A stretch of 64,000 bases of DNA, taken from NCBI GenBank assembly GCA_004124385.1, contig SCKN01000006.1, forward strand, positions 62,001 through 126,000. Reading direction: 5' to 3'. The notes under the pieces are model-generated. The model searched no databases, had not been told where the DNA came from, and worked only from the letters and a program-made list of their open reading frames with translations. The position numbers and the translations under genes were made by a program. This DNA is from Fidelibacterota bacterium. Its GTDB lineage: Bacteria; Fidelibacterota; Marinisomatia; Marinisomatales; TCS55. Below are positions 1-7,336 of the stretch, in pieces (positions within the stretch are counted from its first letter, which is position 1; each line of letters begins with the position of its first letter).

Positions 1-789
1 TTGTTTTCCAAGTTCATCAGGAATTTTAATATAAAAGAATTCCGGGATTAACTTTAAATGTCTTTTGGTTGAAATTATTTTTAATCCTGGAATAATAGGG
101 ACAGTAATCCCAACAGCACGCGCTTGTTCTACAAAGTCAAAATAAGATTTATTTTTATAGAACATTTGGGTGACGATATAATCAGCTCCATTATCCACTT
201 TTTCTTTTAAATACATTAAATCAGTATTCATATCCACAGCTTCAAAATGTTTTTCCGGATAACCGCCGACTCCAACACTAAAATCAGTTGCGCTGGCATC
301 CAGTAATTTATCCAAATATTCACCCTGATTCATTTTTTGGATTTGACAAACTAAATCAGAAGCATATTTATTCGTTGTTTTACCATTTGTGGTCATATTA
401 CGTCTTAAATCATCTCCGCGTACTGCCAAAACATTATGAATCCCAAGGTAGTTTAATTCAATTAGAGCATCTTCGGTTTCTTCACGAGTGAAGCCATTAC
501 AAAGAACATGAGGAACAGTTTCAACATCGAATCGATTTTTTATAGCAGCGCTTAAACCGATGGTACCGGGACGTTTTCTGCGAACATGTTGCTCAATCTG
601 CCCATTTGGTGTATCAATATATTCAACCTCTGCAGAGCGGCTGGTTAAATCAATAAAAGGTGGATTAAACGGCATTAATTTTTCCACCATGCTAAAAATT
701 TTATCAGCACTGCCTCCTCTCAACGGTGGCATAATCTCGTAACTGAAGAGCGGTTTATCTGCATTCTTTAAAAAATCTGTAACTTTCAT
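1..789 (-). CDS. metF: 5,10-methylenetetrahydrofolate reductase (partial, C-terminus off window)
   Basis: Flavoenzyme that reduces methylene-THF to methyl-THF for methionine synthesis. The frame is open from the ATG at 787-789 to the window edge, giving 263 residues of the usual roughly 290-300. The N-terminus contains FSYEIMPP, the family's FxFxxPK-like opening with the catalytic Glu, followed by DLTSRSAE, a HVLCNG segment, NVLAVRGDD (the folate/FAD-binding turn of MetF) and IVTQMFY, which matches the conserved TQ(F/M)F element. Its ATG overlaps the stop of the upstream hydrolase gene by 4 bases (ATGA), so it is the last visible gene of the long minus-strand operon. The missing part is the final one or two helices. 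The identification is firm; I cannot see the true 3' end. Confidence 0.93.
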   Translation of the reverse strand, partial: MKVTDFLKNADKPLFSYEIMPPLRGGSADKIFSMVEKLMPFNPPFIDLTSRSAEVEYIDTPNGQIEQHVRRKRPGTIGLSAAIKNRFDVETVPHVLCNGFTREETEDALIELNYLGIHNVLAVRGDDLRRNMTTNGKTTNKYASDLVCQIQKMNQGEYLDKLLDASATDFSVGVGGYPEKHFEAVDMNTDLMYLKEKVDNGADYIVTQMFYKNKSYFDFVEQARAVGITVPIIPGLKIISTKRHLKLIPEFFYIKIPDELGKQ

Positions 790-1442
790 ATTGTTGAATT
801 TAGCTGTTTTTCTAAAGGAATTAAAAAAGGGTTTTCTATTCTTTCCATTTTCATAGTTGTGTCAGGTCCGTGACCTGAATGCAGTTTGAAATCCGGTGAA
901 ATTGTTTCCATCATCTTCAAAAGTGATTTATTTAAAATTTCCCAATTCCCACCAGGTAAATCTGTTCTGCCGATTGATCCTTTGAAAAGGGTATCTCCCA
1001 CAAATACATGATCTTCAATAATATAAGTTGTTCCTCCAGGTGTATGGCCAGGAGTAAAGAAAAGTGTGAATGTCATATTCCCAAATATAAGCGGCTCTTC
1101 GTCATCTATCCAAAAATCAACTTTAGGTGTTTCTCCAGTTGTCATATTGAAAAATCGACACGTTTCTTCATATGTATCCAGTACCATTGATTCATTTTTA
1201 TGCAAATAAAAAGGTAAATCCCACATTTTCTTTAACGTAGCTACGGCTCCTATATGATCTAAATGTGCATGTGTATTAAGAATGGCAAGTGGTGTACAAT
1301 CATAATTATTAATCATACTTATGATTGCGGGTGCATCATCACCCGGATCAACACAAACGCCTTCATTCGTTATCGTATCCATGATTAAATATGAATTTTC
1401 CTGGAAAGGTCCAGTAATGACAGAATGGACTTGAATACTCAA
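786..1442 (-). CDS. metallo-beta-lactamase fold hydrolase (glyoxalase II-like)
   Basis: A 218-residue single-domain metallo-beta-lactamase-fold protein. The zinc motif is intact: THAHLDH gives H58, H60, D62 and H63, with H133 (PGHTPGG), D150 (FVGDTLF) and H191 (SGHGPDT) as the other ligands. GRTDLPGG is the loop typical of hydroxyacylglutathione hydrolase-like proteins (YcbL/GloB-like). The length is that of the short YcbL type, which lacks the C-terminal substrate-binding helices of true glyoxalase II, so the substrate may be another thioester. It overlaps the GAPDH-like gene upstream and metF downstream by 4 bases each and is probably translationally coupled. The fold is certain; the substrate is not determined. 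Confidence 0.85.
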   Translation of the reverse strand: MSIQVHSVITGPFQENSYLIMDTITNEGVCVDPGDDAPAIISMINNYDCTPLAILNTHAHLDHIGAVATLKKMWDLPFYLHKNESMVLDTYEETCRFFNMTTGETPKVDFWIDDEEPLIFGNMTFTLFFTPGHTPGGTTYIIEDHVFVGDTLFKGSIGRTDLPGGNWEILNKSLLKMMETISPDFKLHSGHGPDTTMKMERIENPFLIPLEKQLNSTI

Positions 1443-2506
1443 ATATAATTATAACAGAGTTCAGCCAAGCATTGAATCTTATCATCAAAAGAATGAGGGT
1501 ATAAAAAACGTTCCGCAGCAGCAATACTGCTTAAAATTGAATTGCCATCTTGTGGCGTAAAACAAAAACCCGTTATTTCATGTTCATTACGAACATTCAA
1601 TGTTTGCTCAACCACAACAGTCTCATTTAATATTCTACCATAGTGTCCATGATCTCTTCCAAATGAAAAAACAGTACTCGTCATATCTTTTTGTGTCATG
1701 GCTACCAATGAATTTGCCTCTAACTTATCTTTAACCTGTTGCAACGTTGTCGGTTCTTTTACTTTTAAGTTGAACCAAATGATATGCATATACTGACTAT
1801 CTGTTTTCATTGCTGATGAAAACAGGTTGAGATCCAAGTTCTTTGTTTTGAATAAGCCCGCAGCATCTTCTGCATGGTGTGAACCGTATTTTTCAGAATG
1901 ATGTATACCCACTTGTGGAGATGGAATAAATCCGCCTGGTTGACTGATATCATTCGCCCGTCTAATACAAACAAATTTTCCTTCTACTAAATTATCTGAT
2001 TCATTTCCATTCAAAGCTAATGTATTGGTGATACAAGAAAGATTATGTGTATTACACGAAACAATTTGAATAAATTGATCGTCTTCTGTTATGACTTCGT
2101 CATTAATTCCTCGAGCATATTTTTTCCCAAAACCATCTTCACTGCCTTGAGCTATAAACCCTTTTACATCGTTTGCAAATTTCTGATAATATTGTTCTTT
2201 ATTTTTATGCCCAATTCCTTTCGGAGTACAATCAATAACAACGGATGATCGCTTAATAGCATCTTCTGTTTCAAACTCTGGATCCATGCCTAAATCCTTA
2301 AAGTCCTGAATGCGATCAGCATTAACAGCTAAACGTGCTCCACGCCGCTGTAAATCAAACACTTTAGATCTATCGCCCATTAATGGTGAATTTTTATGAA
2401 ATGTTACTTCATCAATGCCAAGTTTTAATTTATAATCTGTCAGCAAACCGATGAGCGGTTCACCGATTGTGCCCGTTCCAATAACGTGAACAATTTTACG
2501 TTTCAT
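1439..2506 (-). CDS. type II (archaeal-like) glyceraldehyde-3-phosphate dehydrogenase homologue
   Basis: 355 residues. The N-terminus is a Rossmann dinucleotide-binding motif (GTGTIGEP, residues 10-17). CTPKGIGHKNKEQY (about 93-106) resembles the archaeal GAPDH segment after the NAD fold, and SCNTH (S150, C151) places a catalytic Cys in the archaeal SCNT context rather than the bacterial SCTTN context. A His pair at 210-211 (GSHHAED) matches the archaeal PSHH region that carries the general base. The protein is therefore a relative of the archaeal type II enzyme, which oxidises glyceraldehyde 3-phosphate with NAD(P)+ and phosphate. Residues after the Cys differ from the archaeal TTGLCR, so a related aldehyde or semialdehyde substrate is possible. 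Its neighbours are ccmD upstream and the hydrolase gene downstream (4-base overlap). Confidence 0.7.
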   Translation of the reverse strand: MKRKIVHVIGTGTIGEPLIGLLTDYKLKLGIDEVTFHKNSPLMGDRSKVFDLQRRGARLAVNADRIQDFKDLGMDPEFETEDAIKRSSVVIDCTPKGIGHKNKEQYYQKFANDVKGFIAQGSEDGFGKKYARGINDEVITEDDQFIQIVSCNTHNLSCITNTLALNGNESDNLVEGKFVCIRRANDISQPGGFIPSPQVGIHHSEKYGSHHAEDAAGLFKTKNLDLNLFSSAMKTDSQYMHIIWFNLKVKEPTTLQQVKDKLEANSLVAMTQKDMTSTVFSFGRDHGHYGRILNETVVVEQTLNVRNEHEITGFCFTPQDGNSILSSIAAAERFLYPHSFDDKIQCLAELCYNYI

Positions 2507-2518
2507 GTATGAAATCCT

Positions 2519-2638
2519 TTAACTATTAGATCTGTTTTTAAATTCTTTTTCAATTTTTATCTGAACAACAAACCATATTATCAATGTGATAAATATTATA
2601 CAGTAAGCTGCGATACAGTAACTTAAATAATTATACAT
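2519..2638 (-). CDS. ccmD: small CcmD-like membrane protein
   Basis: A 39-residue reading frame starting at the ATG at 2636-2638 inside the 3' end of ccmC (8-base overlap) and ending at the TAA at 2519-2521. It begins MYNYLSYCIAAYCIIF, continues as one hydrophobic helix (about residues 8-25) and ends in a charged tail (QIKIEKEFKNR). Position right after ccmC, single N-terminal helix, aromatic start and basic C-terminus are the hallmarks of CcmD, the small protein that helps release heme-loaded CcmE from CcmABC. Sequence conservation in CcmD is always weak, so the call rests on position and topology. Confidence 0.72.
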   Translation of the reverse strand: MYNYLSYCIAAYCIIFITLIIWFVVQIKIEKEFKNRSNS

Positions 2639-3305
2639 TATTGGTTATTATTTGATGATGAAAATTCAGAATTCTAACTCGAATTCGCAACATGAGTATG
2701 TTCAAAATTGTAAATGTTATCATTGAAAATAAAAAAGGGTAAAATATACCATCCGGTTGTTGCCCCATCTCTACTTGGGGGTGCAATTGAAATTGTGGTG
2801 CCCAGAATTTTACAGAATAAAAAATGAGTGGGACGTCGATAAAAGCCATAATGCCTAACACAGCTGCATAACGTGCTACCCTTTCCGGATGTCCGCCAAA
2901 TTTTCGCAACATAAAATAGCCAACATATATCAAAAATAATATCAAAGTTGTTGTTAGTCGAGGTTCCCATACCCAAGGTCGTCCCCAAATTGGTGTAGCC
3001 CAAATGGGTCCGGTAATCAACACAAGTACAATAAATAATGTGCCAATTTCTGCAGCTGCAAGTCCGAGTCTATCCCAAAATGGATCTTTTTTTAATAGAA
3101 ATAATATTCCTGCTACCATAACAATGAAATAAGATAAAAAACCCGTCCATGCTATGGGTACATGAATATAAAATATTTTCTGAGCCCAAGTTTGTTCAGG
3201 TACCATTGGAGCAACAAAAAATATTGTATACAAATTTGCCGACATTAATATGATTGTTAATACGAGTAAATTATTTGCTGTACGATCCTGGAATTGAATA
3301 GACAT
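2631..3305 (-). CDS. ccmC: heme exporter / heme-handling protein CcmC
   Basis: 224 residues and about six membrane helices. It carries the tryptophan-rich WWD motif of the heme-handling protein family: WGRPWVWEPRLTTTLILF, where the usual Asp is Glu. This periplasmic loop holds heme while it is attached to CcmE. Conserved flanking His residues are present (FYIHVP near residue 48 and a second His in the later loop LHPQVEMG). The gene overlaps ccmB by one base and ccmD by eight. Together with CcmA, CcmB, CcmD and CcmE it forms the heme-loading complex of cytochrome c maturation System I. Confidence 0.93.
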   Translation of the reverse strand: MSIQFQDRTANNLLVLTIILMSANLYTIFFVAPMVPEQTWAQKIFYIHVPIAWTGFLSYFIVMVAGILFLLKKDPFWDRLGLAAAEIGTLFIVLVLITGPIWATPIWGRPWVWEPRLTTTLILFLIYVGYFMLRKFGGHPERVARYAAVLGIMAFIDVPLIFYSVKFWAPQFQLHPQVEMGQQPDGIFYPFLFSMITFTILNILMLRIRVRILNFHHQIITNNV

Positions 3306-3967
3306 TATTCTTCTGTTATATGGTCAAAAAATATATATCCCGCGAGGCTGAATATTACAACATAGGTTGCCATAATCAGCAACCAAAATTGCCATTGGCT
3401 GAAGGGTAAAACATGATACCAACCGATTGTTGCTTTGACGCAAGCAATAAGCAATGGAGTAATTAACGGAAAAAGTAAAACAGGTAATAATACAGCGCTC
3501 ATTTTTGCACGCATTGCCAATCCAGAAACAATTACACCCACAGCTACAATTCCCAGATTCCCCAATAAGACTATACCAATCCCCGGTAAAATTGTAATGG
3601 GTAATGATAAACCTAAAAATAAAAAAAATGGCATTATTATGAGAAATTCTGTAACCGTAAGAAACATTATTCCACTCACCCATTTAGCTAAATAAAGCGT
3701 ACCCCGATCAATTGGAGCTGCGATTAAGCTTGCAAAAGCATCAAAGTCCTTTTCCTGTCCAAATAACCTATGCAATCCTAGTGAAGAACTCAATATTACC
3801 AAAGTCCAAAATAAACCGGGAGCCATTTCATGGTTAATTTTTGGATCTCCACTTAAGGAAAAAGAAAAAATCAATAATACAGCAACCCCAAATGCCAACA
3901 TTGATAAAACAACTTCCTTATTTCGGAATTCAACAAACAGTTCTTTTTTGAGTAAAATTGTAAACAT
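3305..3967 (-). CDS. ccmB: heme ABC exporter, permease subunit CcmB
   Basis: 220 residues with six predicted membrane helices, the normal CcmB length. The opening LLKKELFVEFRNKEVV and the segment LHRLFGQEKDFDAFASLIAAPIDRGTLYLAKW are characteristic: CcmB proteins have an amphipathic cytoplasmic stretch ending in a GxxYLAK-type element before the second helix. It partners with the CcmA ATPase one base upstream and CcmC downstream; the complex uses ATP to release holo-CcmE rather than to export heme itself. Confidence 0.93.
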   Translation of the reverse strand: MFTILLKKELFVEFRNKEVVLSMLAFGVAVLLIFSFSLSGDPKINHEMAPGLFWTLVILSSSLGLHRLFGQEKDFDAFASLIAAPIDRGTLYLAKWVSGIMFLTVTEFLIIMPFFLFLGLSLPITILPGIGIVLLGNLGIVAVGVIVSGLAMRAKMSAVLLPVLLFPLITPLLIACVKATIGWYHVLPFSQWQFWLLIMATYVVIFSLAGYIFFDHITEE

Positions 3968-3968
3968 G

Positions 3969-4655
3969 CTAATTCAATAATTTCTTCATTTTACTTTTCA
4001 GTTCTGGACTATCAACTTGTTCATCCAAAGCGATTGAGTGCTGGTTTAATATTATTACACGCGATGCAATTTTCAAAATACGTTCTATATCATGGTCAAC
4101 AAAAATGATGCTTCTTTTACCATCTTGCCATGCATCCATTTTTTTTATTACAAATTGTTGACCCCCAAAATCCAATCCATTGAAGGGCTCATCAATTAAA
4201 AGCAATGACCAATCAATTATTTCTAATAAAGCCAGTTTTAAGCGTTGCATCATTCCCTGAGAATACACTTTTACAGGAACGTTCACAGAATTTGATAAAT
4301 CATAATTTTGTAATGTGGAATTAATTTTATTCAAATCAGACTTATATCCATGTAAAGCGCTGAAGTAATATAAATTTTCACTGGCTGTCAAAGATGGATA
4401 CATACCTGGTGCATGGCCACAATAATATATACCCTTTCGATTTGAGGCATCACCATTCAATATATTTTTACCATTAAATTTTATTTGACCTTCTTCCGGA
4501 GTAGAAATTTTTGCCATAATACGTAATAATGTTGATTTTCCTGCACCATTTTTTCCGATTAAAGCGACTGTTTCCCCGGGTGATAGAGAAAATCCAATAT
4601 TCTTTAAAACAGGCTTATAATGAAAAGATTTAGATATATTTGTTACAGAAAGCAA
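3969..4655 (-). CDS. ccmA: heme ABC exporter, ATP-binding subunit CcmA
   Basis: 228-residue ABC ATPase. Walker A is GKNGAGKST (residues 34-42), Walker B is LLLIDEP (151-157), and the signature motif is YSQGMMQR (131-138), with Tyr and Met where LSGGQ is usual; CcmA proteins typically have LSxGQxRR here. The H-loop His lies in IIFVDHDIE. Flanked by ccmB (two-base gap) and the CcmI-like stub (15-base gap). It supplies the ATP hydrolysis that frees heme-loaded CcmE. Confidence 0.9.
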   Translation of the reverse strand: MLSVTNISKSFHYKPVLKNIGFSLSPGETVALIGKNGAGKSTLLRIMAKISTPEEGQIKFNGKNILNGDASNRKGIYYCGHAPGMYPSLTASENLYYFSALHGYKSDLNKINSTLQNYDLSNSVNVPVKVYSQGMMQRLKLALLEIIDWSLLLIDEPFNGLDFGGQQFVIKKMDAWQDGKRSIIFVDHDIERILKIASRVIILNQHSIALDEQVDSPELKSKMKKLLN

Positions 4656-4670
4656 AGAGAGTATTCAATA

Positions 4671-4937
4671 TCAGTTATTTAACAATGTTAATATTTCAGA
4701 AACTTCTTTTTTCAAACCATTTCGCAACTGGTGGTAATCTTCTTCGTTTATATTACCCAATTGATAATCCAGCTCCAATTCTTTAATTTGACGATATAGA
4801 ATCTTTTTATTCTGTTTTAAAATAGCGAAACTGCTTTCTGAATCTTCAATTTTCGGAATGTGAGTAAGAAATAAAGGTTGAACAACAAACATAGCCATTA
4901 TACCAAAAATCAAAAAAGTTGCAATCATTGTTATCAT
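4671..4937 (-). CDS. CcmI N-terminal-like small membrane protein
   Basis: 88 residues when started at the ATG 4935-4937, which overlaps the ccmF stop as ATGA. An in-frame upstream Met would place 23 extra Cys-rich residues over the ccmF 3' end and looks spurious. The protein is one N-terminal membrane helix (about 3-22) followed by an amphipathic charged domain with LKQNKKILYRQIKELELDYQ and a GNINEEDYHQLR element. That layout, down to the L-x-D-x-x-x-G-x-(I/L)-x-x-x-(D/E)-(Y/F) pattern, is the N-terminal part of CcmI/CycH, without the TPR apocytochrome-binding domain. It may help scaffold CcmF. No CcmH or CcmG is found nearby. Confidence 0.68.
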   Translation of the reverse strand: MITMIATFLIFGIMAMFVVQPLFLTHIPKIEDSESSFAILKQNKKILYRQIKELELDYQLGNINEEDYHQLRNGLKKEVSEILTLLNN

Positions 4938-6904
4938 TTCTTTTCCTTTTTTGGTGGCCACAAAGCAACAACAGTTCCCATTACAAAAATAAAACCGCCA
5001 AACCATACCCAGTTAACCAATGGGTTAATCATGATTTTTATATACGCAACTCCATTTTCCAAATCAACACTGTTAAAAATGGAATAAATATCCTGTTTCA
5101 TGGTAGAATAAATGTCAAGTTCACTATGAGGTTGCCTTCGTTCCGGATCTGGATTGCGATGAAAATAAATGCGTTTCTCTGGATGTAGTTTAACAATTTC
5201 TTTACCGTTCTCATCTTCAACAATTATATCTGCAATATAGGCATAATGATTTGGGCGCTCTTCTTCCCTTATTTTATATAATGTAAACGTATAACCACTT
5301 AAAGATTCGCTCTCGCTTGTTTTAATTCCGAATTCCTTTTCTGTGTCAAATGCGTGACCCGTAAAACCGATAAACATAAAAACAATTCCTACATGAACAA
5401 TATAACCACCATAGCGGCTTCGATTTTTTCGCAATAATTGCCAGAATGCAATTAAAGCGTTTTCTTTTTGTACAGTAATTCGGGAGCGGATCCCCTTTGC
5501 AAACTCGGTAACAATTGTTGTTAAAACAAATACGGACAAGCTGAAAGAAATAAGTACATAACCCCTAATATCCATTAAATACAGTACCAATGCCATGACT
5601 AAACCAGCGATAACCGGTAAAGTAAAATTACGTATAAAACTCTGTTTGGATGTTTTTCTCCAAACTAATAATGGTCCAACGCCGGTTAAGAATAGTAACA
5701 CTAATCCAATAGGAATATTTATTTGATTAAAAAATGGAGCCCCCACAGTAATTTTAGTTCCCCGTACTGCTTCAGAAATAACAGGGAAAAGCGTTCCCCA
5801 TAATACAGCAAAACACATGACAATAAAAATCACATTGTTAAACAAGAAACCACTTTCCCGGGATGAAAATGATTCAATTCTTTTGTTAGAACGAAGCAGT
5901 TTCATACGTCGTGACATAAGACCGAAAGAAACCACTAAAATGAAAAAGACAAAACCAAGAAAAATGGGGCCAAGGGATGAAACAGTGAATGAATGAACAG
6001 ATGACATTACGCCACTACGCGTAAGAAAAGTACCAAAAATACAAAGTGTGAAGGTGATAATAATCAAAACCATATTCCACACTTTTAACATGTCCTTTTT
6101 TTCCTGAATCATTATGGAATGGAGCAATGCTGTTCCAGCAAGCCATGGCATAAAAGATGCATTTTCTACGGGATCCCATGCCCAGTAGCCACCCCAACCC
6201 AACTCCTGATAGGCCCACCAACCGCCAAGCATTACACCAATACTTAACATTAGCCATACAAAGAGTAGCCATTGCCTGACTGTACGCATCCAAAGAGCAT
6301 CCATTTCTTTTTGCGCCATAGCAGCGATTGAAAATGCGAATGGGACAGTGAATCCAACATAGCCTAAATACAGCATAGGCGGATGAATGGCCATGGTTGC
6401 ATTTTGCAGCAATGGATTTAGACCTAATCCATTGGATATAACAAAATCTGCTTCAGTGGGCATAAATGGATTTGCAACAAAATTTACAAGAATCAGAAAA
6501 AATAATTGCACTGTCACCAATACAATCATTACCCAAGGCATCAGTTTTAATTGAGATCGTTGGTTTTGCAGAATTGTTACGACTGCATATATAGATAAAA
6601 TAAAAAGCCAAAATAATAATGAACCGGATTGCCCTGCCCATAGAGCAGTAAACTTATAAATCAGCGGTGTTTCTCGACTAGTATAATGGGCAACATAATC
6701 TACATCAAAATTGCTAACAATTAGCAATTGAGTTAGAATAATTGTTGCAAAAAAACTTAATAGAGATACAGCTAAAGCCGCTCTTTGTCCTGATAAGAAT
6801 AGTCTGCCATCGCCAGTACGCAGATAAATCGTATGTAGTATTATAGCAACAATTGCTAAACCCAGAGCAAGGTTAAGGGTTAAACCTCCAAGAACTGCAG
6901 TCAT
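4934..6904 (-). CDS. ccmF: cytochrome c heme lyase subunit CcmF
   Basis: 656 residues with about 14-15 membrane helices, the normal CcmF size. The WWD heme-binding motif is GWGGYWAWDPVENASF (about 236-251), and the conserved His of HPPMLYLG (H174) sits before it; further His residues follow in LLHS and the TM region near SRYGGYIVHVGIVF. CcmF ligates heme delivered by CcmE to the CXXCH thiols of apocytochromes on the periplasmic side. The stop overlaps the CcmI-like start and the ATG overlaps the ccmE stop, so translation is coupled through the whole cluster. Unlike the textbook operon no ccmG or ccmH follows. Confidence 0.95.
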   Translation of the reverse strand: MTAVLGGLTLNLALGLAIVAIILHTIYLRTGDGRLFLSGQRAALAVSLLSFFATIILTQLLIVSNFDVDYVAHYTSRETPLIYKFTALWAGQSGSLLFWLFILSIYAVVTILQNQRSQLKLMPWVMIVLVTVQLFFLILVNFVANPFMPTEADFVISNGLGLNPLLQNATMAIHPPMLYLGYVGFTVPFAFSIAAMAQKEMDALWMRTVRQWLLFVWLMLSIGVMLGGWWAYQELGWGGYWAWDPVENASFMPWLAGTALLHSIMIQEKKDMLKVWNMVLIIITFTLCIFGTFLTRSGVMSSVHSFTVSSLGPIFLGFVFFILVVSFGLMSRRMKLLRSNKRIESFSSRESGFLFNNVIFIVMCFAVLWGTLFPVISEAVRGTKITVGAPFFNQINIPIGLVLLFLTGVGPLLVWRKTSKQSFIRNFTLPVIAGLVMALVLYLMDIRGYVLISFSLSVFVLTTIVTEFAKGIRSRITVQKENALIAFWQLLRKNRSRYGGYIVHVGIVFMFIGFTGHAFDTEKEFGIKTSESESLSGYTFTLYKIREEERPNHYAYIADIIVEDENGKEIVKLHPEKRIYFHRNPDPERRQPHSELDIYSTMKQDIYSIFNSVDLENGVAYIKIMINPLVNWVWFGGFIFVMGTVVALWPPKKEKK

Positions 6905-7335
6905 ATTGATACTTCGTCTAAATTGTAACTTTCAGCATCGCGTAGATCACCTTCAAAACGTGAAGCGCATTTTGTTTGTAATATGTCAGCTTCAAATATT
7001 CCATTTACATATAAACCTTCTACGATGACTTCAGCACCATTTTTGAATAAATCTGGACGGACACCCACAAAATGTATAGGCAAAATAAGTTCACCTTCCT
7101 GCAAGTCAAAGTTGCAGGATAAATAATTATTGTCATCCAATTTGATGGATTTATCAGCTACCAGTCCACCCAATCGAATGCGATCATTTTGGTTATCTTT
7201 AAATAACTGCTCAACTGACAAAAATTTTACAAGTGCTTGTTCATGGTTTGGATTTTCAGTTGCCCACCATATCCAAAGACCTACAACGAAAACAAGACCT
7301 ATTATTGCTATAAAAAACTTATTTTGGGAAACCAT
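6901..7335 (-). CDS. ccmE: heme chaperone CcmE, Cys-type (System I* variant)
   Basis: 144 residues from the ATG at 7333-7335, one base after the mutase stop; an upstream in-frame start would overlap the mutase. A single N-terminal anchor helix (about 7-24) is followed by a small beta-barrel (OB-fold) with VADKSIKLDD and VIVEGLYVNGIFEADILQTK, as in CcmE. At the heme-attachment site classical CcmE has HxxxY; here the sequence is TKCASRFEGD, so C123 replaces the His and F127 the Tyr. A Cys at this site is the mark of the natural variant of sulfate reducers and archaea (CxxxY type, System I*), which also lacks CcmG and CcmH, exactly as in this cluster. Confidence 0.88.
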   Translation of the reverse strand: MVSQNKFFIAIIGLVFVVGLWIWWATENPNHEQALVKFLSVEQLFKDNQNDRIRLGGLVADKSIKLDDNNYLSCNFDLQEGELILPIHFVGVRPDLFKNGAEVIVEGLYVNGIFEADILQTKCASRFEGDLRDAESYNLDEVSI

Positions 7336-7336
7336 A

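Noticed and set aside
1008-1190. Short plus-strand frame over the hydrolase gene
   Set aside because: Antisense shadow of a gene with intact catalytic motifs; no ribosome-binding site or homology.
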